Both the position numbers and the translations under genes were made by a program. Shown here piece by piece: positions 10,501 through 19,560 of a DNA stretch of 64,000 nucleotides. Below the pieces are notes generated by a model, which saw only the letters and a list, made by a program, of their open reading frames with translations, was not told the origin of the DNA and did not search any database. Numbering within the stretch: the first letter of the stretch is position 1; every line of letters starts with the position of its first letter. The DNA is from Sphaerolaimus hirsutus (lineage: Eukaryota; Nematoda; Chromadorea; Monhysterida; Sphaerolaimidae): the NCBI GenBank assembly GCA_964036195.1, contig OZ038452.1:7558704-7622703 (forward strand). Direction: 5' to 3'.

Positions 10501-11778
10501 AATTCACTTAGCCTTTGCGCTTTTACTTCGGCTTTTGCCATTTCACTTATCACTTCTCATTTTGCGGAACTGGCCCCAGGTGTTCGCAACTTCCGTCGGA
10601 ACAAAGTACGATCAGATGTAAAGGGAAGCTTACAGCTGAAAATAAATGGTTGGTGGTATCATAATCAGTATGTGGATTATTTATCCAGAGTAAATTGAAA
10701 TATTTTAAGAAATTTACTTTAATATTTTTAATGTGAGAAATCTTTTCGAGGATCAGGTAAACTGCTTGAGAATGCTTCAGATACACTCAGATTTATGTAA
10801 ATACCTACCTAGATGCAAATGCGGGTAAAAATTCAAAAGTGAGCGTGAAATAAAAAGATTCTTGACACTTTAACTTTAATTTAAATCTTTTTTACCTAAA
10901 TCCCCGAGTAAATCTTGTATAAATTCTAGGTATTACGACCGATCCACTGGAAGCTGTGAGACATTCGTGTATCAAAACTGCGGTCACACTGACAGTACAC
11001 TCGGATTGGAGTATGAAAACGAATTCACTAGCAACGAGACCTGCTTGGAAGCGTGCGGGGATGTCCCAGGTGCCTTCTCGGCTAATTTTTCACTTGAAAT
11101 GTAAAACGCCTCAATTGCACCCCCACTAATGGACCAAACATTTTTGGCAGATTGCCCAAAAAGAGAGAGCGCAGACAGTGCTGCCAAGCAATGTAATCAT
11201 CAACCCAGACTAAAACAAGACATAAACACAAAGTGCTGGGATTACTGGTGCAGTTCGCCTAAGGATTTGTGCGACGGCAAATGTGGCACGTGTGAACGAT
11301 GCCAATGGGAAAGAAATGTTGCTGCACACAACGATTTGTTTTGATCCCAAATTGACATCATTTTGGAGGTAAGTAGGAAACCAGAGTTGATATTGGGTAT
11401 TTACTTTTACTCTAAAATATGCGTAAAACAGCGTACTGAGTAAATACCCATGGGTACAATACTTCAATTGTACCAGAAACCATTCTACCCAGTATTTTTT
11501 GCAAGTACTGGGTACTTTTGAATATTTCAGAAAATTCAATAAAAGCGTGGGAAGAGCAAAAAAGGTGTAAAGCAAGGTGTAAAGTAGTGTGGTATATATT
11601 GATTTAGGAAGCGCCCAAAATGGTGTCTGCGGGTAACCCACGAATCTTTGTGTGCAGCAGCAATGATAAAAAGTGGCAGTGCACCAGTGAGTTGACATCC
11701 CAGCCCAGTCTGCTTGTGATGGGTTCCATTTTGTTGGTGACAATCATTGCCCTGGCGTGCACCTGTGCAGTTAAATAA
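4582..11778 (+). CDS. Secreted cysteine-rich protein with divergent Kunitz domain and hydrophobic C-terminal tail (10 exons)
   Basis: Exons: 4582-4627, 5720-5866, 8357-8503, 8755-8868, 9910-9999, 10229-10334, 10580-10648, 10930-11069, 11151-11368, 11661-11778, about 398 residues. Exon 1 gives a signal peptide (MQPWILFILPVFILN). Exons 2-5 are phase 1-1 cysteine modules with 5, 7, 7 and 5 Cys; exon 6 has two. Exons 7-8 together make a Kunitz-type domain: CSQLP near the start, then WYYDRSTGSC, FVYQNC and ETCLEAC. Its C-C spacings are longer than in BPTI, and the P1 region is not recognisable. Exon 9 has eight Cys. Exon 10 encodes a hydrophobic tail (LLVMGSILLVTIIALACTC), either a membrane anchor or a GPI-type signal, followed directly by AATAAA. 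Exon 9 reads to TGA at 11342-11344, but the following ICFDPK frame and a GTAAGT donor after 11368 join exon 10 only if one base is gained or lost. This may be an assembly indel or real decay. Secretion and protease inhibition are inferred from domains. Confidence 0.78.
4844..5687. mobile_element. hAT-like element in intron 1 of the Kunitz gene
   Basis: Ends TAGTGATGG...CCATCACTA, interior of GGTGC/GCACC-rich repeats. Flanks ATTACCAC and TTAACCAC match at 6 of 8 bases, consistent with an aged 8-bp duplication. The right end lies only 32 bases before exon 2. Confidence 0.7.
4911..5515. repeat. Palindrome of CCGTAATGTAGACCCGG units with a GCGCCATGGCGC element at its centre
   Basis: Both arms carry repeated GGCCGTAAAGTAGACCC units and an inverted GCACATAACAATACAAATTA block. 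The centre (about 5169-5251) is a short GCGCCATGGCGC element with TAGTGATGTAAAA ends. The palindrome sits inside the 4844-5687 element. A degenerate copy of the outer unit lies at 44890-45055. Confidence 0.6.
5940..6415. mobile_element. GTAAACGTA-repeat TIR element
   Basis: The left end has AGTTAAAAGTACCGAAC and the right end GTTTTAACAACTAT. The interior is repeated AAACGTAAACGTGAGTA. It belongs to the family whose best-preserved copy is 18086-18837. Confidence 0.55.
6435..7583. mobile_element. ATTCGAAAATTCG-repeat hAT-like element
   Basis: Ends TAACGATGGCAAA...TTTGCCATCGTTA fit the 5'-YARNG rule. Arms at 6445-6610 and 7390-7560 are tandem ATTCGAAA. Flanks GTAGTAGT and ATAGCAGT agree at 6 of 8. 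The middle holds unique sequence plus a C-run. Another copy is at 52465-52821. Confidence 0.65.
7828..8270. mobile_element. CAGGGACGTA hAT-like element, exact 8-bp TSD
   Basis: Ends CAGGGACGTACGCAGG...CCTGCGTACGTCCTTG. Exact target duplication CTCAGTTT at 7820-7827 and 8271-8278. The interior carries G-runs, a GCGCCATGGC motif and GCGCGCTTGCGCGC. It lies in intron 2 of the Kunitz gene, 86 bases before exon 3. Confidence 0.85.
9078..9822. repeat. Foldback palindrome in intron 4 of the Kunitz gene
   Basis: Two arms of roughly 330 bases are inverted copies. They share GTCTGTGTCAACTCAGATTT, CTTCACGTGTCGCAG, TCATCATCCACTTTCATG and TGTGTCCCAGAGTCATC in mirrored order. The centre near 9440 is TGCATGCAATGACA. 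No coding potential is visible. Confidence 0.7.
10000..10228 (+). mobile_element. Introner-like TIR element forming intron 5 of the Kunitz gene
   Basis: The intron starts GTGACAATTCCGC and ends GCGCAATTGGCCCCAG. The inverse of its end aligns with its start over about 30 bases (CAATT.CGC.AG...GTGAC). CCAG is present on both sides (TCACCAG|GTG and GGCCCCAG|ATA), so a CCAG duplication would supply the splice boundary. Exon phases on both sides are 1 and match. Confidence 0.65.
10335..10579 (+). mobile_element. Introner-like hairpin element forming intron 6 of the Kunitz gene
   Basis: The intron begins GTGCCAGTTCCGCAAAATGA and ends TCATTTTGCGGAACTGGCCCCAG with C/AG on both sides. The two arms continue as inverted copies (GCAAAGGCGAAGTGAAA, GCCATTTCACTT) to the centre. 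Splicing it out joins phase-2 exons into an open frame that leads into the Kunitz domain. Its first 13 bases match those of intron 5 at 11 positions. Confidence 0.75.
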
Positions 11779-11779
11779 A
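11774..11779 (+). promoter_or_regulatory. Polyadenylation signal of the Kunitz gene
   Basis: AATAAA overlaps the TAA stop of exon 10 (stop 11776-11778). It is the only nearby canonical signal after the hydrophobic tail exon. Confidence 0.45.
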
Positions 11780-11866
11780 GTACAAAAAAGAAGTATTTTC
11801 AATCAGAATACCTAGTTGTAGAAAAACACTCGACTCGACTGAAACAATATGGCTGTGACTCGAGAC

Positions 11867-12722
11867 TAGGGTGGCAGACGGTACGGCCTTGCGGTAAACC
11901 GTACGGTACGGTAAATTTTCTCTTATGCGGTAAACTGTACGGTACGGTAAATCTTCATTTTGCGGTAAACGGTACGGTACGGTAAATCTGAAAAGTGCGG
12001 TTCGCGGTACGGTACGGTAAATTTTCGCTTGTCAGAAATGTACCAATGCCGGACTACAGACAACTTTTACTTCATGAATTGACAGAAAATTGAATTATGC
12101 AATCTGTTAATGGACTTTAGAACACAATAACATTGTGATAACATAGAATTACATTAACCACAATGCAGTGGCTCAATATATAGGCTTTTTTAAGGTTTAG
12201 AAGGAAGAAATGGAGAAAAATTGCTAAAAGTGGGTGAAAAATTGCTAAGTGGGTGAAAATGGTAAAAAGTATATAAGTGCATACATATGTACCTACAACA
12301 AACAAGCTCAAAACATTGAGGATGATGTAAAACAACTACAGTGCGATTTGAAGCACATGGCTTGATTTTAAAAACACATTATACTAATGTAAATGAAGAG
12401 TTACAGCAATATTGCATGTGGAAATGGAAGGGTTTCAAATCAGTCAAAACAATGTTGTCAAAATTGCACGCTTGCGCGCAAAAACTTTACAGAACACCAC
12501 ATCTTAAAGTCAATTTTAAGGTGAATTTTGAAGGTCAATCTGAGTAAAATTTACCGCATTTTCTGCGGTAAATGAGTGTGGTACGCGGTACGGTACGGTA
12601 AATTTTGGAAAATGCGGTACGCGGTACGGTACCGTAATTTTCTAATAGTGTGGTAAACGGTACGGTACAGTAAATTTTCCAAAAATGCGGTACGGTACGG
12701 TACGGTAAATTCTGCTACCCTA
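11867..12722. mobile_element. GGTACGGTAAA-repeat hAT-like element, exact 8-bp TSD
   Basis: Ends TAGGGTGGCAG...CTGCTACCCTA with exact duplication CTCGAGAC at 11859-11866 and 12723-12730. Both arms (11878-12020, 12545-12715) are tandem GCGGTACGGTACGGTAAAT. A 500-base AT-rich middle has no gene. A solo arm lies at 9835-9905. Confidence 0.85.
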
Positions 12723-12989
12723 CTCGAGACGCGATATTTTTGCTTGAATTGACCCAAATTTTTGGCACATTGCGAGTTGCGGGTGCCTGTTGGTTTGAAT
12801 CAGTTTGAATCATGTCCAAAAAGCTCTAGTAGTCATACTTATTTTAATTAAGTACCCATTTTTCAAAAATATTGCGCACAAGTGCACACTGCACACAGCA
12901 CAAAACTATGTGGGATGTGTCATAGAATGGATAGCCATAGTTGAATGATGCACAAAGTGGAAGTGGAAGTGTTGAATGATGCACAACAC

Positions 12990-14376
12990 CATATACAGTA
13001 TATCCTCGAAATACCCCCCTCAAAATACTATGACCACTATGAACTTATAAATCCCATCCTCGTAATACCCCCCCCCCAAATTGAGTGTAAAGATAACGTA
13101 AATGAATAAAGCTGAGGTTTGTGATCTGGGCAATGCAGAACACACGTTCAAAACAATGACTTTGTTACATTAGAAAATGGTTTATACCAATTACATACTT
13201 ATACAAGTCTATAGACGTTTGCATATTGTTGCATTTTTCTACGCCTGTGTGCGTAACAAACAACAAATTAGTACTCTGAGTTTGAAAAATTTCTGGCCAA
13301 ATAATAAACCCCCCTCGAAATACCTCCCGTCGTTTAACCCCCCCAAACTCTCACTCTGGAAAATAAACCCCTGGGGGTATTTCGAAGAAATATGATAGGT
13401 ATGTTAACTTAAATGTTTCATTGCTATGCCATTCTACAGCATGACAAGTGAAAGAAAGCACACACACACACACCATCCTCAACACCCCCCCCCCCCCTCA
13501 AAAACATTGCACAATGTTGCCACCAATCCAAAAGGATGTAATGTACCGTATTTGCTTGTATAGTACCCCCCTTGAATAATCCCCCCCCCCCTGTAAGACG
13601 AGTGAGGATATAATAATTCCCCCCCTCGAATAATCCCCCCTAAAAGAATTTGCTCAATTTATTGTGCCCAATTTAAACAAAAATGGCACGTTTTTGTGTG
13701 AATAAAGCAGATTTCATCAAATGAGTTGATAGAAACATGGTTGAAAATGTTGACGAAATAATAATTACCCCCCCTCGAATAATTCCCCCCCCCCCCCTCG
13801 ATTAGTTCCCCCCTCAAAATAGTCTGACGAAATAATAATTATCCAGGGGGATTATTCAAGCAAATACGGTAGTTGAATTAACTCCACCTTAAGATTGGGG
13901 TGAAAGAATGAAAATCAATCCAACTACAATGATATTTACCGTATTTCTTCTAATAGAACGGCGCCGTTCTTTTTTTCCTCAACTTTTTTACCTGCCGTTC
14001 TATTGTAGGTGCCGTTCTATTGGAGGCTGCCGTTCTATTTATTTCATCAAACTTTCTCACACAATTTTCATTTGAACATAGTATTTTTAGTGGACATAAG
14101 AGGCATTTTGATACCAGATCATCAATTCAAACAAAACCAAATGTGAAAACAACCGTAGTTCTGAACAGCCTGAGCCTGGGTGATATAACCTCTATTTTTT
14201 AATATATTTTTGTGTTTGGCACTCTTACAACGTAATTTCTACCTGCCGTTCTTTTGGAGGTGCCGCTCTATTGGAGGCTGCCGTTCTGTTCTTTTCGTGG
14301 GTGTAAAAAAGTTCCAGACCTGGAGGTATTTCAAGGGGGGTCAATTCAAGTGGGGATAATTCGAGGAAATACGATA
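12990..14376. mobile_element. Cluster of three CCGTATT-type elements with C-rich repeats
   Basis: Three neighbouring elements occupy about 12990-13396, 13551-13872 and 13937-14376. Termini are TACCGTATTTG/CAAATACGGTA or variants (TACAGTATATCC, TACCGTATTTCTTC). Interiors are CCTCGAATAATCCCCCC-like, or AATAGAACGGC-like in the third. The third type recurs as a 115-base mini copy at 18474-18588. Confidence 0.7.
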
Positions 14377-14379
14377 AAC

Positions 14380-14805
14380 CAGGGACGTAGCCAGGATTTT
14401 CGAGCGGGGGGCGGATTGTATACGGAGCCCGGCGAACGGGGGGGGGCGGCGCCCCCCCCCCTAAAATTTGACCACTGTGATAAGGGAAAGGTGCCATGGC
14501 GCCAGCGCCATTAGTAGGCGCCACGCCATGGCGCCATTGGCGTTGGCACTGGCGCCAAATACTGGTCTACATATATGTATTTTACATACATATACAGCGA
14601 CGGGTACAGATTTTGGGTGCGTTTTTGTCCTAAACTATAGGTATCAATGAAAGATACTGTACGCCGCCGGAATGCGCGCTTGCGCGCAAAAATTTTGCGA
14701 ACTACCAACAAAATCGCTTTACGGAAACGCCATTTCTGGCATATTTTTTGTCCGACCCGGGAAGGGGGGGCGGCCCCCCCCCGCCCCCCCCTGGCTACGT
14801 CCTTG
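14380..14805. mobile_element. CAGGGACGTA hAT-like element, exact 8-bp TSD
   Basis: Ends CAGGGACGTAGCCAGG...CCTGGCTACGTCCTTG with exact duplication CGATAAAC at 14372-14379 and 14806-14813. The duplication includes bases of the preceding CCGTATT element, so this insertion is younger. Confidence 0.85.
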
Positions 14806-15253
14806 CGATAAACAGTTGTAGCCTTCAAACCTACATATTTATAAAGGTGCATATAAATAACAGCAAGGTGTCAAATAAATAAATGACGTATCGACTACTT
14901 ACCAGTGACAACATTTTTGATGCAAAACTTCCTAAATCAATGCCGGTCGAACAACTTTCCCTCATTCACCCAGCGATACAGGGCTGTGATAAAAACCGCG
15001 GAAGGATGAAAAGAGGCAGAAAACCTGGAATGTGAACCTAACACGGCGCCGAGAAGTGCATCGCCAAGTTCTTGTTGGGCCGCGCCTTCGAAATCGATAT
15101 TCAATTGTGAATTTGTATCGTAGTGAAATATTTATGGGTCGGTGATGCGGTGAAGTGTTCTCGGTTAACGGTTTCCTCGGTATTCAAATACACATCGCAC
15201 ACTTCAAAACTTGAACCATACTTGCTGTAGTGCGGATAAACTACCGTGGCGCG
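14806..15253. other. No supported gene
   Basis: AT-balanced unique sequence with no recognisable frame or inverted repeat. Confidence 0.35.
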
Positions 15254-16108
15254 TAGTGATGTAAAAGCGCCATGGCGCTGGCGCCTGGCGCTAGCGCCAA
15301 AGCAAAAAGCGCCATGGCGATTTTGGCGCTAAAATGCTCTGGCGCCATTGGCGCTTGGCACCATGCTTCCGAAAAGCGCCATGGCGCTATTTTCCGGTGG
15401 CGCCATTGGCGCTTGGCGCTAGCATTTTATAAAGCGCCAGAGAATGAAAAATTTACGCTGCGATAACTGACTGCGAATTGCGTAAGCTCGATGGCCAATT
15501 CATTTTATGGCTATTTTTATTCTTATGAATGAAGTGTGCATCATACTACCGGTCTTAAAATGTAATGTAAAATGCCCTGTAAAATGTGAAACATATTGAA
15601 ATTTGACATTCTACGGGGTATTTCAAATGACATTTTACAGAATATTTTACATGACATTTGACAGGGTTTTTTTTACAAAACTTTTGGCATTTTACAGGCA
15701 ATTTGACACTTTACAGAGTTTTACAAGGTCTGGGAGTGTCCCAGGTAGAATTTCTACCTTTAGTGTTATTGTAAGAAAGTAAGTTAAGAAAGTTAAGTAA
15801 GAAAGCTTTTTGGCTTTCATTTGGCTATTATTACGTTCTGGGAGACGATAGAAGGCATAAGGTGATGAAACTGATAGGTGAACTGTGCCTGCGTCATAAA
15901 AGGAAAATATTTTGGCGCTGGCGCCATTGGCGCTTGGCGCCATAGCCTCCTGGCGCCATTGGCGCTTGGCGCCGTGGTCTGGAAAAGCGCCATGGAGCTT
16001 TTGGCGCTTGGCGCTATTTTGTCGTGGCGCCATTGGCGCTGGACTTTGAAAAGCGCCATGGCGCTTTTGGCGCTTGGCGCTAAAATCCTGGCGCTTTTTA
16101 CATCACTA
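15254..16108. mobile_element. GCGCCATGGCGC-repeat hAT-like element, exact 8-bp TSD
   Basis: Ends TAGTGATGTAAAAGCGCC...GGCGCTTTTTACATCACTA with exact duplication GTGGCGCG at 15246-15253 and 16109-16116. Arms are alternating GGCGCTTGGCGC and GCGCCATGGCGC. A TGTAAAATG/CATTTTACA repeat element is nested at about 15553-15740. Confidence 0.88.
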
Positions 16109-16748
16109 GTGGCGCGTTCACTAGTACAATCAGGGGTCGGATTCAATTAGTTTGTGATCGTCCGTGAGGCGCAGGAAGGAGTCAAACACATGAGTAAGTG
16201 CATGAAATGCGCACAATTCCATGGCTGAGAAGTGCCTTCATGACACTTGATAGCGCGCGACCAGTGGTCCGTGAAGAGACACTTCACGTCGACTCACCGC
16301 CACATCATCACATCACCGCCCATACTATTTCAGTAAAATCAGAAATGAAACTGAATGAAAACAAAGCAAACGAAACACCTGTGAAATATATTTATCGGTT
16401 GTCAAACAGAAACATATTACCTATGCTTGACTTAATACAATAGCATCAAGATATGAAGTCAGATTTCATCAGCTTTTGGCAAATGATAAATGATGGAGAA
16501 AATGATTGGTATTCGCCTATGGCGCTATTCGGAAATGGGACGCCCCGCGCCAGGCGCCACAGAAAGAGGGCACCTGCGCCAAAGGTATGGCCCCATTCGC
16601 AAACGCAATGGTAAGTCGGCAGACATGATATTACACAGGTTTGGTCCACTTATGTTTCGCTTCGCTGAGCGTCAATGAAATTCAACATCTTACTGAACAG
16701 CGAAGTGCGATACATCTTAAATACGGTAGAAAAACGGTGCATAATGGG
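16109..16748. other. No supported gene
   Basis: Contains TTCATTGACGCTCAGCGAAG-type short inverted motifs and frames under 90 codons with no recognisable family. Confidence 0.35.
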
Positions 16749-17281
16749 TAGGGTTCAAACGGGATCCCGATCCCGATCTCGGATCCCGTGAAAGTCCGGG
16801 ATTTCGCAGTCCCGATCTCGATCCCGATCCCGAAACCCCAATCCCGATCCCGAAATCCAAAAATACCAATCCCGATCCCGATCCCGAAAACTTTCAAATC
16901 CCGATCCCGAGAATCTCCCAAGTCCGGGATCCCGATCCCGAAAAAAATAGTGGAAATTATAAAAAGTGAAAAAATGACATTTTTGCGTGGAAAAATGTGA
17001 ACGAAGACCACCAGGGTCCATTTTATGTCACTTTTCTGGCATCCAACAGTGTTTTGAGACCTTTATAACAACTGTGAATGCCAGAACAGTGACGAAAATC
17101 GCTATCCCTAGACGATCCCGATCCCGTGACCCCAATCCCGGCCAATCCCGATCCCGATCCCGAAATCTCAAAATACCAATCCCGATCCCGATCCCGAAAC
17201 CCCAATCCCGATCCCGATCCCGAAATCTCAAAAAGTGAATCCCGATCCCGATCCCGAAAAGTCAATCCCGTTTGAACCCTA
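16749..17281. mobile_element. CGGGAT-repeat hAT-like element
   Basis: Ends TAGGGTTCAAACGGGAT...ATCCCGTTTGAACCCTA. Flanks ATAATGGG and ATAGTGGG match 7 of 8. Arms are tandem CCCGAT. The centre (about 17036-17088) is an inverted CTGGCATCCAACAGT...ACTGTGAATGCCAG block shared with 21715-22094 and 28442-29062. Confidence 0.85.
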
Positions 17282-18085
17282 ATAGTGGGTCGTAAATATG
17301 TCAATATGTATAGTCAACGGACATCTCATTCTACAAAATTGGAAGGTTATATTTTGTTCTTGTAGAGCGAACGAGAAAGGAATTTAGTAAAAAAGAAAAT
17401 ATAAAGATAGTAAGAAGGAAAATAAAAATGTGCTGTTCTTTACGCACTCGTTTACTCCAATTTTTGTGCCGATAGGTGCTGCAAATTTTTGATTATACGT
17501 TTACCTACGTTTAATCTAATTCATATTTAGAAAAGTTACACGCTATCGATTCATTTTGACGAAAACTTGTTAAGTTCAAAATTTTGAATTCAGAAAACGT
17601 TCCCGCTTTGTATTTATTCAGATCCAGACGACGCTTGGATGGCATCATGCCAAAAAACTCAACTACATTTTGACGGGGGTTTGAATTGTGCGGGCACAAT
17701 TGAATAGTTTCATTCCGTATATGCGTAAGCACGAGTCACCAAAACAGAGTTCTACGGGTTGGATACAGCGTGCATGATATGACATCATGCAACTCATTGT
17801 ATAGTATCATGTCTGCCGAGTTATATTTATCAACAACATAAACGTACACGTAAAAAATACATATTTTTGATACCAAAATACCCGGGTATTTAGGGTAAAC
17901 GTGAATACGTATTTGCAACACTGGTTGAGTCTCGCCTTCAATATCGATACCTATTCAATTGGGAATTTGTATGGAAGCGCAAGCGGCGAATTATGGTTTG
18001 GTTATGTGCGTGAAGTAACCTCTGTTAATAGGCTACTTTTCAAGAACACATCATATTTACACTTCAAAACTTCTTGAGTAAATAC
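17282..18085. other. No supported gene; partial GTAAACGTA repeats
   Basis: Bases 17820-17925 hold a fragment of the CAGAGTTG/GTAAACG family. The rest shows no gene I can support. Confidence 0.35.
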
Positions 18086-18837
18086 CAGAGTTGCGAAAAC
18101 GTATTTACGCTTACCCGAAATACCTGGGTAAATGGGTATTTATACTTACGCTTACGCGTACGCTTTCCCGGCCAAAATACCCGGGTACTAAAAGCGTAAA
18201 AAAGCTTTTCACACGGTTCAGTTTTACACTTTTGAAAAAGCATAAAACCACAAAAAGGAGAGTGAACGAAACTGCGTACCAAAAAAATTACTGCGTGTGT
18301 TTGCTGTGATGCGCTGGAAATAGTGGCATATTTACAAATTGTGTCGCAGTATGAATGTTTTGCTAATACTGTGTCGTCGAGCAAAATCGTGGCTTCAGAT
18401 AAGAAATTTGACCATGGTGTCGCCATCGACAGCACTCACTCCAAGTTGGAAGCTAAAAAGATGACTTACCGTGTTTCTTCTAATAGAACGGCAGCCTCCA
18501 ATAGAACGGCACCTCCCATAGAACGACAGGCAAAAAAAGTTGACGAAAAAAATTGAACGGTGCTAATTTTTAGAAGAAATACGGTAAGTGTCGCTGCCGA
18601 AGAATTGCCAAACAACATATGAGGGCAGACTACTAAGTGTACATCCGAAAAATGTCGCTGAGAGCTTGATTTGGAAAGAATTCACTGAGAAAACGTCTCT
18701 TTAAATTTTTTTACGCTTACGCTTTTATTTACGCTTTCCCAGGTATTTTAAAAATAACTTACGCTTTAAGTATCCATACTGAAAATTTGGAAAGCGTATT
18801 TACGCTTTCCAAAAATACCGGTATTTTAACAACTCTG
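18086..18837. mobile_element. ACGCTTACGC-repeat hAT-like element, exact 8-bp TSD
   Basis: Ends CAGAGTTGCGAAAACG...TTTTAACAACTCTG with exact duplication GTAAATAC at 18078-18085 and 18838-18845. The arms carry TTTACGCTTACGCTT-like tandem units. A mini CCGTATT-type element (18474-18588, AATAGAACGGC interior) is nested within. Confidence 0.82.
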
Positions 18838-18916
18838 GTAAATACAGCTTTCTCGAGTACAAATAACCACAGGGCGCGCTGACTAAATTTTACCACTTAC
18901 CATCAGGGGCCAGATT

Positions 18917-19560
18917 TAGGGTGTCAACAAAAATTTTGTTACAGAAAACGGAAACGGAAAAATTTTTGCACTTGCGGGAAAACGGAAATGGCAAAAATTT
19001 GCACTTGCCAGAAAACGGAAACGGAAAAAATTTTGCCTGCAGAAAGCGGAAATGGAAAAAAATTTGCCTGCGGAAAGCGGAAAACGGAAAGTTGACACAC
19101 TAGGCCGGATTCTATCTGAACGCAATGCGCACTTACGGTGTCCTACTTACGAGTAAGTGCACCAAATGCACACAATTTTATGCGCTCACTCGCTTGGGCC
19201 TTAACGCTCATTTGATTGAATTTGGGCCCAGGCTGAGAAGTGCATTTGTGACTAGGGTGCCATCAATTTTTTTTTACGGAAAACGGAAACAGAAATGGAA
19301 ATTTTTTTGCACTTGCCGAAAACGGAAACGAAAACGGAAACATATTTGCACTTGCCGGAAAACGGAACGGAAAAGGGAAAAAAATTTGCTTGCGGAAAGC
19401 GGAAAACGGAAAGAATTTTGCCTGCGGAAAAGCGGAAACGGAAAAAAAATTACACTTGCTGGAAAACGGAAACGGAAATTTTTTTGCACTTGCCGGAAAA
19501 CGGAAACGGAAAACGGAAAAACATGCCTGCGGAAAGCGGAAACGGAAACTTGACACCCTA
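18917..19560. mobile_element. Two GGAAACGGAAAA-repeat hAT-like elements
   Basis: Copy 1 is 18917-19102 (TAGGGTGTCAA...TTGACACACTA). Copy 2 is 19253-19560 (TAGGGTGCCATCA...TTGACACCCTA) with flanks TTTGTGAC and TTCGTGAC, 7 of 8. Both interiors are tandem CGGAAACGGAAA and GCGGAAAGCGGAAA. The family's largest member is at 36023-37975. Confidence 0.8.

Noticed and set aside
13441-13872. CRISPR-like array of short spaced repeats
   Set aside because: Units are contiguous C-rich repeats inside a TIR element in eukaryotic DNA; there are no unique spacers and no cas genes.
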